A DNA stretch of 64,000 nt from CAYSPG01 sp964432885 (GTDB lineage Bacteria; Bacteroidota; Bacteroidia; AKYH767-A; OLB10). The position numbers and the translations under genes are program-made. Position 1 is the stretch's first letter. Each line of letters opens with the position of its first letter. The notes below the pieces were generated by a model. The model saw only the letters and a list, made by a program, of their open reading frames with translations, had not been told where the DNA came from and searched no databases. Shown here piece by piece: positions 8,832 through 16,715 of this stretch. The stretch spans positions 13,683 to 77,682 of the forward strand of contig CAYSPG010000015.1 of the NCBI GenBank assembly GCA_964432885.1. Reading direction: 5' to 3'.

Positions 8832-9245
8832 ATGTCATTCGAAGCAACTCTTACCATTGAGGATAAAACCTTTACCGTCCTCTCATTAAATTATTCTTCA
8901 AATCGTGATCACGACCGGTTTGGCAGACCCACTTCTTCGCTTTATGGCTTTCGAATGGAATTAACCATTGAACATACACCCGATTGTGTTATGCTTCATA
9001 ACTGGGCATATAATAATCATGAGGTACGTAGCGGCAGCATTACTTTTATGCAGCGCACCAGTTTACAGCGGCTTACCGAAATTAGATTTAATGATGGCTA
9101 CATTGTAAATATTGAAACCTCGTTTAGCAATTCTGGTGATATGCCCATGATAGAAAAGCTTGTGATATGTGCAGGTAGTTTTGAATACGAATCTCAGGGG
9201 AATGTTACAATTACTAATTCAGGATGGCCTGATTTGGAAAGTTAA
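8832..9245 (+). CDS. tssD: Hcp-type tube protein TssD, divergent copy
   Basis: This 137-residue protein belongs to the Bacteroidota Hcp (TssD) family, whose hexamers stack into the inner tube and can carry effectors in the lumen. It shares the family start MSF, the RFGRPTSS motif, the WAY segment, a ITFMQR strand and the GYIVN strand with the second copy 125 bases downstream. The two are clearly paralogous but quite different in sequence, and this copy has a longer C-terminus. It may be a cargo-specific or minor tube subunit; which copy forms the main tube cannot be told from sequence. It follows tssC by 87 bases. Confidence 0.9.
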   Translation: MSFEATLTIEDKTFTVLSLNYSSNRDHDRFGRPTSSLYGFRMELTIEHTPDCVMLHNWAYNNHEVRSGSITFMQRTSLQRLTEIRFNDGYIVNIETSFSNSGDMPMIEKLVICAGSFEYESQGNVTITNSGWPDLES

Positions 9246-9369
9246 TTCCGTGATAATGATTATAGTATAAGAAAAATAAAAATAATTTTTAAAGCCGTGA
9301 TAACAAACTTTCTCCCAATGGTATTAAACTTAAAATTCACATATTTCTAACAACTTAAAATTAAACATT

Positions 9370-9759
9370 ATGTCATTCAAAGCAGAATTTGAAGTAGACG
9401 GCAAAAAGTACAGAGTACTACACTGCAGCTACACCATGTCGCAAGACACCGATGCAACTGGTCGCCCTTCTTCAGGCACCCGTGCAGGAACAATTCAACT
9501 CGAAGTAGAATCAACCGCTGACACCAAATTAACAGCATGGGCGTTTGATGCATTTAAAGAGTTAGACGGAAAAGTTACTTTCTTCCAGAGAAACAGTGAC
9601 CAAAAAATGAAAGAATTGACTTTCAAAAACGGTTACATTGTAAACTATTCCGAAGCATTTACCAATCAGGGTGAGAACCCAATGACCGAACATTTTGTGA
9701 TCACCGCAAAAGAAATTGCGATGGACAGCGTTACTCACAAAAATGATTGGCCCGTGTAA
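9370..9759 (+). CDS. tssD: Hcp-type tube protein TssD, second copy
   Basis: This 129-residue Hcp family member has the conserved pattern MSFKAEF, ATGRPSSGTRAGTI, WAFDAFKELDGKVTFFQR, KNGYIVNYSEAF and a DWPV ending. Its compact length and better family match suggest that it is the main tube subunit. A strong intrinsic terminator follows within 12 bases, as expected for a gene needing more transcript than its neighbours: polymerase would stop partly here, giving less vgrG and effector transcript. The 124-base AT-rich leader may hold its own promoter, but I see no full consensus in it. Confidence 0.92.
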   Translation: MSFKAEFEVDGKKYRVLHCSYTMSQDTDATGRPSSGTRAGTIQLEVESTADTKLTAWAFDAFKELDGKVTFFQRNSDQKMKELTFKNGYIVNYSEAFTNQGENPMTEHFVITAKEIAMDSVTHKNDWPV

Positions 9760-9770
9760 CCCGGACTTAG

Positions 9771-9824
9771 AAAAAAGGCATCAAGGTTTTATTACCGTAA
9801 TAATTTAATGTTGATGCCTTTTTT
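9771..9824 (+). terminator. Intrinsic terminator after the second hcp
   Basis: AAAAAAGGCATCAA at 9771-9784 pairs perfectly with TTGATGCCTTTTTT at 9811-9824, a 14-base-pair stem around a 26-base loop that ends in a T run. It starts 11 bases after the hcp stop and lies before vgrG, so it probably attenuates rather than fully blocks read-through into the spike and effector genes. The A-rich arm means it could also act on the opposite strand. Confidence 0.8.
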
Positions 9825-9866
9825 CTTCTTCTCCTAAAAAGACCAAACCAAAACAAACCAAGCAAG

Positions 9867-11726
9867 ATGCCCAGTACCATTATACCGGTAAAAGTTAAAA
9901 TAGATAAACAGGATGTTATCTATCGCAATTTGGTTGTAAATACTGTAATTGGCGGGCATCATCACTTTAGTTTTACATGGAATATTGGTAACCTAAAAAA
10001 CGACCAGTCTTTTCAGCTAAGTGTTATTAAAAATAATATTGGCAAACATGTTTCCATCCAGTTTGACGAAAATAAATTTGTTGGCATTATAACTTCCATT
10101 TCAGTTGAAGATATTAATAGTGCAACGCAGGCATTTGTGGTTTCAGGACAAAGTTTATCAATATTAATTGATGCAACACCTGAATGTGCTTCATACAATA
10201 AAAAATCACTTAGTGATATTATAAAAGGTTCGCTTGACGGGGTACCATCCAATGTGCTTGAACAAAAAATAAAACCCGTTAACAGCGGATCACACCATTA
10301 CATTACCCAATATAACGAAACCGATTTTCAGTTTTTGCAACGCATGAGTACACGTTTTGGCGAATGGTTTTATATTGACGGAAAAACTTTAGTGTTTGGC
10401 TCACCGGGCAGCAGCACTGCAACCTTAAATGCAGCAGCGGATATAAAAAATTTTGTGATACAGGGAAACCTGCAATCAACCAAACATGGCTTTAAGGCGT
10501 ACGATGCAAGCAAAGGCGAAAATATTACCAAGAGTTCTTCGGCACTTGAATCATTAGGAAATGACTTCGCAGATGCAGTTGCAAGCAAAAGCAAAGAAGT
10601 GTACTCACGTACCACAGGCAGAGGCATGCACAGTTTTAATGCTGTAAACAAAGGCATGATTGAATCCATTGCTAAACTGCAAACAAGCCAAAAAACGACA
10701 CAAACATTAATAGTACGTGGCGAAAGCAAGCACCCTGCTCTTAAAGCCGGAAGTAAATTTAAAATTAAAACTGCCAGTGGTACGTATGAATATATTGCCA
10801 CAAGCGTGGTGCATTACAGTACACAGGGCGGGCATTACGAAAATAGTTTTTCGGCAGTTGCAGGTGGTGCCACTGTGCCTCCTTACACAAACCCAAATGT
10901 TTTCAGGCGGGCCGATTCTCAAAATGGTATTGTAAAAGAAAATCATGACAGCAAAGGGCTTGGACGGATAAAAGTACAACTTGCCTGGCAGCGCTCGTCT
11001 GAAATTACACCCTGGTTGCGCATATCATCACCACACGGTGGCGGTGGCAAGGGCATGCACTTTATTCCCGAAAAAGGGGAGGAGGTTATAGTTGATTTTG
11101 AAGGCGGTGATGTTGACAAGCCTTTTGTTGCAGGAACAGTTTATAATGGAGGCGCAAGCATCTCCTACTCTAATGCTGAAAACGATTTAAAAGTAATACA
11201 AACCCGCAGCGGACATGTTATTGAGTTGAATGATAAAGATGGTGCTGAAACCATAACCATAAAAGATAAAAACAACAACACGATAGAAATTAATACTGCA
11301 GAGGATAGCATTAATTTAACTGCAAACAGCTCTATAAATTTGAATGCAACAACCATAAACATGATGGCTTCTGCCGGAATAACGATGAATGCCGGTGCAG
11401 CCATTGAAGGTGCTGCAGGCACTATGGTAACTTTTGGTGCGGGTGTTTCTAGTTCTTTTACATCAGCAAAGGATACAGTAATTTTAGCCGGTAAAATGTT
11501 ATCAGCTTCCGGTGGTAAAAATGCAAAGTTTGCATCAGGCTCCGGTGCTATTGTTGAATTGGACGCTAAAGGCGAAGCTAAATTTAATAGCACTAAAAAA
11601 ATGAGTATATCCTCAAAAGAATCTACGATCACAGGTAGTAGTAAGGCTTTGCTCACATCAAGCCAAACAACTGTTGAGGGAAGTTCTAAAGCTGTGGTTA
11701 AAGGCAGTCAAGTAAATATTAGTTAA
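9867..11726 (+). CDS. vgrG: T6SS spike protein VgrG (TssI)
   Basis: VgrG trimers form the spike at the tip of the Hcp tube and carry effectors. The 619-residue protein has the gp27-like part (about 1-340, including FQFLQRMSTRFGEWFYIDG near 150-170), the gp5-type OB fold (about 345-430, GRIKVQLAW, SPHGGGGKGMHFIPEKGEEV and PFVAGTVYNGG), and a C-terminal beta-helix of repeating short strands rich in Ser, Thr, Ala and Gly (about 430-619). No extra toxin domain follows the needle, so this is a structural VgrG. The next gene encodes the PAAR-like cap 17 bases downstream. Confidence 0.94.
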   Translation: MPSTIIPVKVKIDKQDVIYRNLVVNTVIGGHHHFSFTWNIGNLKNDQSFQLSVIKNNIGKHVSIQFDENKFVGIITSISVEDINSATQAFVVSGQSLSILIDATPECASYNKKSLSDIIKGSLDGVPSNVLEQKIKPVNSGSHHYITQYNETDFQFLQRMSTRFGEWFYIDGKTLVFGSPGSSTATLNAAADIKNFVIQGNLQSTKHGFKAYDASKGENITKSSSALESLGNDFADAVASKSKEVYSRTTGRGMHSFNAVNKGMIESIAKLQTSQKTTQTLIVRGESKHPALKAGSKFKIKTASGTYEYIATSVVHYSTQGGHYENSFSAVAGGATVPPYTNPNVFRRADSQNGIVKENHDSKGLGRIKVQLAWQRSSEITPWLRISSPHGGGGKGMHFIPEKGEEVIVDFEGGDVDKPFVAGTVYNGGASISYSNAENDLKVIQTRSGHVIELNDKDGAETITIKDKNNNTIEINTAEDSINLTANSSINLNATTINMMASAGITMNAGAAIEGAAGTMVTFGAGVSSSFTSAKDTVILAGKMLSASGGKNAKFASGSGAIVELDAKGEAKFNSTKKMSISSKESTITGSSKALLTSSQTTVEGSSKAVVKGSQVNIS

Positions 11727-11743
11727 CCTTACAAAATGCTTGT

Positions 11744-12103
11744 ATGGCAAAAGAGGATGAAATGGTTGTAGATGGTGCATCAGTAAAATGTACCATGGGA
11801 GATAAAAGTGCTCAACTTAAAGTTACCAGTAATTTTACTTATAAAATTGATGGTAAACCTGTTGCTACCATGATGGATTTTACACCTGCTAATTTTATGC
11901 CTCCTGTGGCTACGTTTGGTACATGCAAACCTTATAAAGCTGTACCGCCTCCCGGTTGTTTATGCACTGTAATTCCTGCAGGGCCTTGGGTAAATCCTTT
12001 TGCAAAAAAATTGATTGGAGGTAAACCTGCATTAAAAGGCGATGGCAAATTAATTTGTGCAAGAGCAGGTGGAATGATTACGTTTGATAATTCTGGGCAA
12101 TGA
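11744..12103 (+). CDS. PAAR-like spike tip protein (DUF4280)
   Basis: The 119-residue product matches DUF4280, a PAAR-like family that caps the VgrG spike in Bacteroidota and some contractile particles. It has the paired-cysteine pattern of the family (VKCTMGD, GTCKPY, GCLCTVIP, KLICARAGG), with PAGPWVNP in the middle and a GQ ending that looks like the natural C-terminus. The cysteines probably bind metal at the tip. The gene lies between vgrG and the nuclease effector, so it likely delivers that effector non-covalently. The effector frame is open across its last bases in another register, but no fusion is needed to explain either protein. Confidence 0.88.
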   Translation: MAKEDEMVVDGASVKCTMGDKSAQLKVTSNFTYKIDGKPVATMMDFTPANFMPPVATFGTCKPYKAVPPPGCLCTVIPAGPWVNPFAKKLIGGKPALKGDGKLICARAGGMITFDNSGQ

Positions 12104-12113
12104 TTTATTTGAA

Positions 12114-12827
12114 ATGGGAAAAACAGCAGATAAACCTAATCTTACTGAGTGCCCGAACTGTCACAATAAACCCCATGCTGCGAGTCTTGGGCTAATAGGA
12201 ACTCATGTTGGAAGTGGAGGAACCTTAGGTGGAAATATCATGGAAAAATTTTACCCTTCATGGGGTAAGAGTGCAAAAGATCATCCATTATCAATTCCTA
12301 AACAAACAGGTTATGATATAGCTCAAGCGCATCATCTTATATGTAGTGAGAGTTTGAACAATGATGAATGGGCCTTAGTTTGCGCAAATTTTGGTTACGA
12401 TATTAACAGCGTAGAAAATGGAGTTTTTCTTCCGGCTGACACTAAAGTTGCTTGTCAGCAGGCCATACCTTTGCATCGTGGAAATCATGGTAATACTGAA
12501 ACTGAAGAGACCCCACCTTATGTTGAGACAGTTAAAAACCTTATTGAAACTATAAAGGACGATGCAATTGATGGAGATTATTGTGCTCAACCCAAAGAAG
12601 TGATTGACAAATTGAACAAAATAAGTTCGAGTCTTTGGAATGATGTAAAATTATTTACTTTGATTTTAACTTTTGATGGCCGTTCATTCTTAGCTGGGCA
12701 AATCGGATGTGGGAATCATCACGGTGTAAAGAGAAAAAGAGACGATAATTCAGATTTCAAGAATTGCAGTCAAAACCGATTTCATAATATAGCAATTTTG
12801 CCATCTGAATATTTTAAAGAAAGATAA
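12114..12827 (+). CDS. Probable T6SS nuclease effector of the AHH type
   Basis: The 237-residue protein (from ATG 12114, 10 bases after the PAAR-like stop) carries the AHH signature of HNH/EndoVII-like bacterial toxins: AHHLI with A72-H73-H74, then NGVFLP at 102-107, then spaced histidines H121 and H125 before a helix (YVETVKNL). These families cut nucleic acid using a histidine-rich metal site. The N-terminus has a CPNC pair (C13, C16) that may bind zinc. There is no signal peptide, as expected for a T6SS cargo. The C-terminal 90 residues, with CGNHHG and a basic KRKRDD stretch, are unfamiliar. PAAR-like upstream and two Imm11-like genes downstream support an antibacterial effector. Activity is inferred, not shown. 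Confidence 0.78.
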   Translation: MGKTADKPNLTECPNCHNKPHAASLGLIGTHVGSGGTLGGNIMEKFYPSWGKSAKDHPLSIPKQTGYDIAQAHHLICSESLNNDEWALVCANFGYDINSVENGVFLPADTKVACQQAIPLHRGNHGNTETEETPPYVETVKNLIETIKDDAIDGDYCAQPKEVIDKLNKISSSLWNDVKLFTLILTFDGRSFLAGQIGCGNHHGVKRKRDDNSDFKNCSQNRFHNIAILPSEYFKER

Positions 12828-12842
12828 TAAATATCAATTTAT

Positions 12843-13430
12843 ATGAGCATAGATTCCGAGTATTATAGAATGCATAGGAGTAATGTAAACGACATTCCTT
12901 TATTGGTAGCTGATAAAGGTTGTCCAACATATTTATCTTCTAAGAAACTGGTAGAAAACCCAGCCACGCTCTTATTCACTTTAGGAAGTCCAATTCCTAA
13001 GAGCCCAATCATGGCAGACTATCATTCGTCTCCAAAATCCATAATCTCAAAAAAGATATATGATATTTTAAAAGACATGAACCTCTTCAATGTTCAATTG
13101 TTGCCTGCTAAAATTCGTATTTCAAATGATCTAATTATAGATGATTACTGGGCAATTCATATTTGCAATTTTATTCAATGTGTGGATATTAATTTATCAG
13201 ATTGTAAAGTTGGAGAAACTTCTTTACTTGATGTAAAAAAAATAATCTTAGACAGGAAAATCATGGACTCTATTCCATCCGCTCAACGACTAGTATTTCG
13301 TTTAAAAGAGGACAGAGCATTCCAATTAGTCCATAAATCAATTGTTCAAAAAATTATGGACATCAATCCAACTGGTATTAAATTTACTCCAATCGAAGAT
13401 TGGCACACTGGGAGTTTTTTTGAAAACTAA
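12843..13430 (+). CDS. Imm11-like immunity protein, first copy
   Basis: The 195-residue cytosolic protein has the layout of the Imm11 (DUF1629) immunity family: a DYWAIHICNFIQCVD segment in the middle, a strand with VKKIILDRKIM, then LVFRLKEDR and a C-terminal GIKFTPIEDW ending. It lies 15 bases after the nuclease effector and would protect the producing cell by binding it. The next gene begins one base after its stop and belongs to the same family. The protein has no membrane segment, which agrees with a target in the cytoplasm such as a nuclease. Confidence 0.7.
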   Translation: MSIDSEYYRMHRSNVNDIPLLVADKGCPTYLSSKKLVENPATLLFTLGSPIPKSPIMADYHSSPKSIISKKIYDILKDMNLFNVQLLPAKIRISNDLIIDDYWAIHICNFIQCVDINLSDCKVGETSLLDVKKIILDRKIMDSIPSAQRLVFRLKEDRAFQLVHKSIVQKIMDINPTGIKFTPIEDWHTGSFFEN

Positions 13431-13431
13431 A

Positions 13432-13989
13432 ATGGATATTTGGGAGCTAGTTTCGGATATTGGCTATACAAATTTTTCCTTCCCAATTTTGGAGGAAAAA
13501 AGTCAATTTAAAAAGTTTAATGAGGAGTACTTTGAAACATCACTTCTTGTTGGTGACAAATGGAAAAGGTTGGGAATGATTACTGGGGAACCGATGAAGC
13601 ACCCGGATTTCTTTGAGGTTGAAGAAACTGGTGTTATTGCTGCAAGTGAAAAAGCTATCAATGTTTTAGAAAGACACCTTAATGACGCTGTTGAGCTGCT
13701 ACCGATTGAAACTGACATTGGAAAGTTCTACATACTTAACGTGACATATTTCATTGATTGTTTCAACAAAAGTAAATCTTTATTTACGGCATCCAATACA
13801 GGCACTGTTGTAAGTTACATAAAGTTGGAATTTAATGAAAAAAAAATTGGTGAGAGTGCAATATTTAAAATTCCTGAACTTCCTTATCGCATATTTCTAT
13901 CAGATAAGATAGAAAGTCTGTGTAAAAGACAAAACTTAAGAGGCCTCGAATTTGACCCCGAATTAAATTTAGTTTGGTATCCGGAGTAG
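13432..13989 (+). CDS. Imm11-like immunity protein, second copy
   Basis: This 185-residue protein starts at ATG 13432, one base after the stop of the first copy, so translation is probably coupled; an in-frame upstream start at 13342 lies inside the previous gene and is less likely. It shows the Imm11-like pattern: LLPIETDIGKFYILNVT with a following CFN, a conserved strand KLEFNEKKIGES, LPYRIFLSDKIESLCK and the ending GLEFDPELNLVW. It differs markedly from the first copy. It may neutralise a variant of the same toxin made by competitors, or act jointly with copy one. Confidence 0.65.
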   Translation: MDIWELVSDIGYTNFSFPILEEKSQFKKFNEEYFETSLLVGDKWKRLGMITGEPMKHPDFFEVEETGVIAASEKAINVLERHLNDAVELLPIETDIGKFYILNVTYFIDCFNKSKSLFTASNTGTVVSYIKLEFNEKKIGESAIFKIPELPYRIFLSDKIESLCKRQNLRGLEFDPELNLVWYPE

Positions 13990-14004
13990 TGTTATCTTTA
14001 TGCT

Positions 14005-14682
14005 ATGCAAGAGCAAAACAACTTTCAGTTTCCGATATTTACCATTGCAGAAGTAAAGCCACTTTTAAAAAAAGGAGAAAAAGTTTTTGCTTACGAAATA
14101 ATTGTTGCTGATGATAAAGGAAAAAAATTTACTATCCATGACAATAAAGGAACCGATTTATCCAACTACATTGGAGTTAAAGCGCAGTTCCTTCTCGAAA
14201 TAACACAAGGCAGTTTTGAGTATAAAAATGATGATGGTAAAGTTCCTGAAGATACTATGGCATTTAGCTATCAGTGGTTAAAACGGCCTTATGAATTTTT
14301 TCCTGAATTGGAAAAATTAAAATCAATAGTGCGTGAGTCAAGTGGCGCTGAAGAAGAAAAACTAAGAGAAGATTTTGAAACAACTGCTGAAAAAAAATTT
14401 AAAGAATGGGGCATAGGTGGGTTAAACATTGGTGTTTATGATGCCAAACCATTATTGAAATCAGAAGCAGGAATTTTTTTTCTGAACGAATATGAGTTTG
14501 AAGAAGAGCTGGAATACATGGAGCTTAACGAAGAAGTTTATATCAGGATAGAGAGATTGTACTTAAGGGGTGTTAATCCGTTGGCCAAAGGAGAAGAAAA
14601 AGTGTTCCATGACAAGGTTGAACAAGTTAAAGAAGAAGAAAAGAAAGAATCTCCTAAACGCAGATTCACCTTTTTAGACTAA
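14005..14682 (+). CDS. Unknown T6SS-associated protein with a basic-aromatic tail
   Basis: I do not recognise this 225-residue protein. The first 95 residues look like mixed beta structure (VFAYEIIVADDKGKKFTI, FLLEITQGSFEY); a helical, acidic middle follows (about 100-130), then a second mixed region (GGLNIGVYDAKPLL to IERLYLRG) and a charged coil (VEQVKEEEKKE). It has no signal or membrane segment. It ends SPKRRFTFLD, a tail resembling those of TssK (PKKGFSFRVD) and of the DUF4123 protein encoded next (PERKWNFLIE). Its place between immunity genes and adaptor suggests a chaperone or loading role in the T6SS. That role is inferred from position and tail only. Confidence 0.6.
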   Translation: MQEQNNFQFPIFTIAEVKPLLKKGEKVFAYEIIVADDKGKKFTIHDNKGTDLSNYIGVKAQFLLEITQGSFEYKNDDGKVPEDTMAFSYQWLKRPYEFFPELEKLKSIVRESSGAEEEKLREDFETTAEKKFKEWGIGGLNIGVYDAKPLLKSEAGIFFLNEYEFEEELEYMELNEEVYIRIERLYLRGVNPLAKGEEKVFHDKVEQVKEEEKKESPKRRFTFLD

Positions 14683-14735
14683 ATTATTTTATATTTACGT
14701 GGCTCAAAAAAGTGTAATAAAAATCCGGCTGCAAA

Positions 14736-15359
14736 ATGAAACAGGTAAATGTGTATTCTATTCTAGATGCATCCAAAATATTTGGGGAGCCGGATAATGC
14801 ACAATCATTGCAGGCAAATTTTTTGAGCCTTTACTTAGGTCATAGTGAAGAGTTGCTTACCACGATAGCGCCTTATCTTTTTGCCTACCAGCCCGAGAGC
14901 GAGTTTGGAAAATGGCTTTTTGAAAAAGGATGGGGCAATGCATGGGGCGTTTTTGTTGAGGCAAATGTGAGTATTGAAGATCTGCGTTATCATTTCAGAA
15001 AATTTTTATTGATTAAAACCGAAGACAACAAAGAGTTGTATTTCAGGTTTTACGATCCACCTGTGTTACGCATGTTTTTGCCAACATGCAATGCACACCA
15101 GTTAAAAGAATTTTTTGGTCCCATCAAAAAATTTTCGATGGAGGCCAATGACACCGGAAATGCTTTGGAGTTTACAATAGAAAATGGTACTTTAGTGACG
15201 CGGGAAATTGACAAACAAACATTTGCCGAAGGTTTAAAGAACATTGAAAACCCTGCAACATTTATAGCAGATAAAAAAATAATTAACGAAGTAGAGAAAA
15301 ACGATTACCCCTCCACCGATGAAAAACCGGAACGGAAGTGGAATTTTTTGATTGAGTAA
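14736..15359 (+). CDS. DUF4123-type effector adaptor/chaperone
   Basis: The 207-residue product has the DUF4123 pattern known from Tap/TEC adaptors that load effectors on VgrG: an N-terminal YSILDASKIFG, then TIAPYLFAY, the FGKWLFEKGWGNAWGVFVEA stretch, DLRYHFRKFLLIK and the hallmark FRFYDPPVLRMFLPT. In other bacteria these adaptors bind cognate effectors before secretion and are not themselves fired. The gene directly precedes the LysM/SleB-type wall hydrolase (13 bases from its ATG), which is the likeliest client. The C-terminal tail, PERKWNFLIE, resembles the tails of TssK and of the unknown protein upstream. Confidence 0.85.
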   Translation: MKQVNVYSILDASKIFGEPDNAQSLQANFLSLYLGHSEELLTTIAPYLFAYQPESEFGKWLFEKGWGNAWGVFVEANVSIEDLRYHFRKFLLIKTEDNKELYFRFYDPPVLRMFLPTCNAHQLKEFFGPIKKFSMEANDTGNALEFTIENGTLVTREIDKQTFAEGLKNIENPATFIADKKIINEVEKNDYPSTDEKPERKWNFLIE

Positions 15360-15372
15360 AACTATTTTATGT

Positions 15373-16293
15373 ATGCAACTAGATAGAATAACGGGAGCAG
15401 GAACGGACACTCATTTTGTTTTTGAACTTGATCCTGCTATCCATACTTTTTCTAAATTATCTTCTTATTATGGAATTCCAGAAAAGGCAATTCAACAAAA
15501 CAATCCTAAAGCAAATCCCAATAAACTTCAATTAAAACAAAAAGTAAACGTTCCTGCGATAGACCCTCCTTCTCATGTATTTCCGACTGAGAAAACAATA
15601 GAAGGAAAAATTGTGAATGCTACTCCTGTAAGTATTCGCATTCGGTGGAATAAGTCATCGTTAAGCAATATGATAGGTAGAGTTAAAAGAGGTGTTGATG
15701 TTAAAATGATAAACGAAGGAGTAATTGTAAGACTAACTGATTTGGACATTTCATGTAAAGGAGTGATTGAAGAAATGAAGCTACGTGGGTTAGTTAATAC
15801 GACAGAGTTCTTCGGTTTCATTGATAAGGCAAATGTGATAAGTAAAGAGATTTCCTCGCAGGAAGTTGAACTTTTAGCCAAAATGATTTTTCTTGAACAG
15901 CGTGGTGTTGGACATGATGCCATGGTTGCCGCTGCCTGGGTGGCAAGAAATCGCTTTGAAGATGGTTGGGGAAGCTATAATGATATATTAAACAAAGTTC
16001 AGTTTCAAGGACTGGGTCAGTCCTTTGACTCAAAGAAATTAAATGATATAGATAAAAGGAGCTGGGAGGACGCTATGAAAATTGCTATGGAGGTAATGAT
16101 TGCGGGATCGTCTGATAGAAAAACGGAAGCTCTTTATTTCGGAAATGGAAAAAGAATAAAAGATATGATGGATAAATGTCAATTGAGTCAACCATCTACA
16201 TTTTCATATACAACTATCGAAGGATCAAATATGAATGATAGTTTACATATTAGCAGAGGAAACTATCTTGACTGTACAATACCGAGTAATTAA
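15373..16293 (+). CDS. Probable T6SS wall hydrolase effector, LysM plus SleB-like
   Basis: The ATG at 15373 gives 306 residues; a TTG at 15352 overlapping the adaptor stop is a possible alternative start. Residues 24-62 form a LysM-like module (HTFSKLSSYYGIPEKAIQQN ending LKQKVNVPA), which may bind peptidoglycan. A middle beta-rich part (75-150) has no clear family. Residues 165-230 match SleB-type hydrolase (Hydrolase_2): LLAKMIFLEQRG with candidate catalytic E175, AAAWVARNRF, and an NKVQFQG segment. The lack of a signal peptide, the preceding DUF4123 adaptor and the T6SS context point to delivery by the secretion system into the periplasm of a rival. No obvious exported immunity gene is adjacent. 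Confidence 0.75.
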   Translation: MQLDRITGAGTDTHFVFELDPAIHTFSKLSSYYGIPEKAIQQNNPKANPNKLQLKQKVNVPAIDPPSHVFPTEKTIEGKIVNATPVSIRIRWNKSSLSNMIGRVKRGVDVKMINEGVIVRLTDLDISCKGVIEEMKLRGLVNTTEFFGFIDKANVISKEISSQEVELLAKMIFLEQRGVGHDAMVAAAWVARNRFEDGWGSYNDILNKVQFQGLGQSFDSKKLNDIDKRSWEDAMKIAMEVMIAGSSDRKTEALYFGNGKRIKDMMDKCQLSQPSTFSYTTIEGSNMNDSLHISRGNYLDCTIPSN

Positions 16294-16311
16294 CTAATTA
16301 AAACAAATACT

Positions 16312-16707
16312 ATGTCATTCACACTAAACACTACACAAAATCTCGAAGGCAATGCAACCTTCAAAAATGAAAAAGGAAACCATGAATGTGTTGAGTTTGT
16401 ACAGCAGGCTGCCGGTGCAACAAAAACCACAACATGGACAAAAGGAATTAATGTTATGGAATCAAAAATTGGTGATATAGCCAAAGGTACGGTAATTGCC
16501 ACTTTTGATTCCAATGGAAAATATCCAACAGAGTTTGGAAAAAGGCATGCCGCTGTTTATCTTTCTCATAGCGACAATGGAATTAAAGTTTATGATCAAT
16601 GGAATGGGCAGGGAATGGTAAAAGAACGAACCATTCATTCTGACTTAAAGCTTTTACGCAAGTATGTTAATCGGGCAGAAAATTATTTTGTTGTAGAGTC
16701 AGTATAA
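16312..16707 (+). CDS. Probable cysteine amidase effector, BPSL0067-like
   Basis: The 131-residue protein resembles the BPSL0067 family, which is related to NlpC/P60-CHAP cysteine peptidases. The core pattern is visible: HECVEFVQ with candidate nucleophile C26, W42 with TKGINV, KGTVIATFDSNGKY, then RHAAVYL with candidate H79, and VYDQWNG (D95, W97). Such enzymes cut peptide bonds in peptidoglycan. There is no signal peptide. It lies 18 bases after the SleB-like gene and 8 bases before tssE, inside the T6SS block. With the preceding gene it makes a glycan-plus-peptide cleaving pair. Neither has an evident immunity partner here. Confidence 0.72.
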   Translation: MSFTLNTTQNLEGNATFKNEKGNHECVEFVQQAAGATKTTTWTKGINVMESKIGDIAKGTVIATFDSNGKYPTEFGKRHAAVYLSHSDNGIKVYDQWNGQGMVKERTIHSDLKLLRKYVNRAENYFVVESV

Positions 16708-16715
16708 GTTGCTCA

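Noticed and set aside
10370..10801. Long antisense frame within vgrG
   Set aside because: It lies opposite a well-supported gene, has no family features and reflects codon bias.
12084..12113. A TTG start or +1 frameshift fusing the PAAR-like protein to the nuclease effector
   Set aside because: The PAAR-like protein has a natural GQ ending and the effector has its own ATG at 12114; the overlap of frames is short and no slippery site is present.
14005..14682. A third immunity protein
   Set aside because: It has no Imm family pattern, and it shares a tail with adaptor and TssK instead.
16312..16707. Immunity protein for the SleB-like effector
   Set aside because: Cys-His pattern and DQW motif fit a cysteine amidase, and there is no signal peptide for periplasmic immunity.
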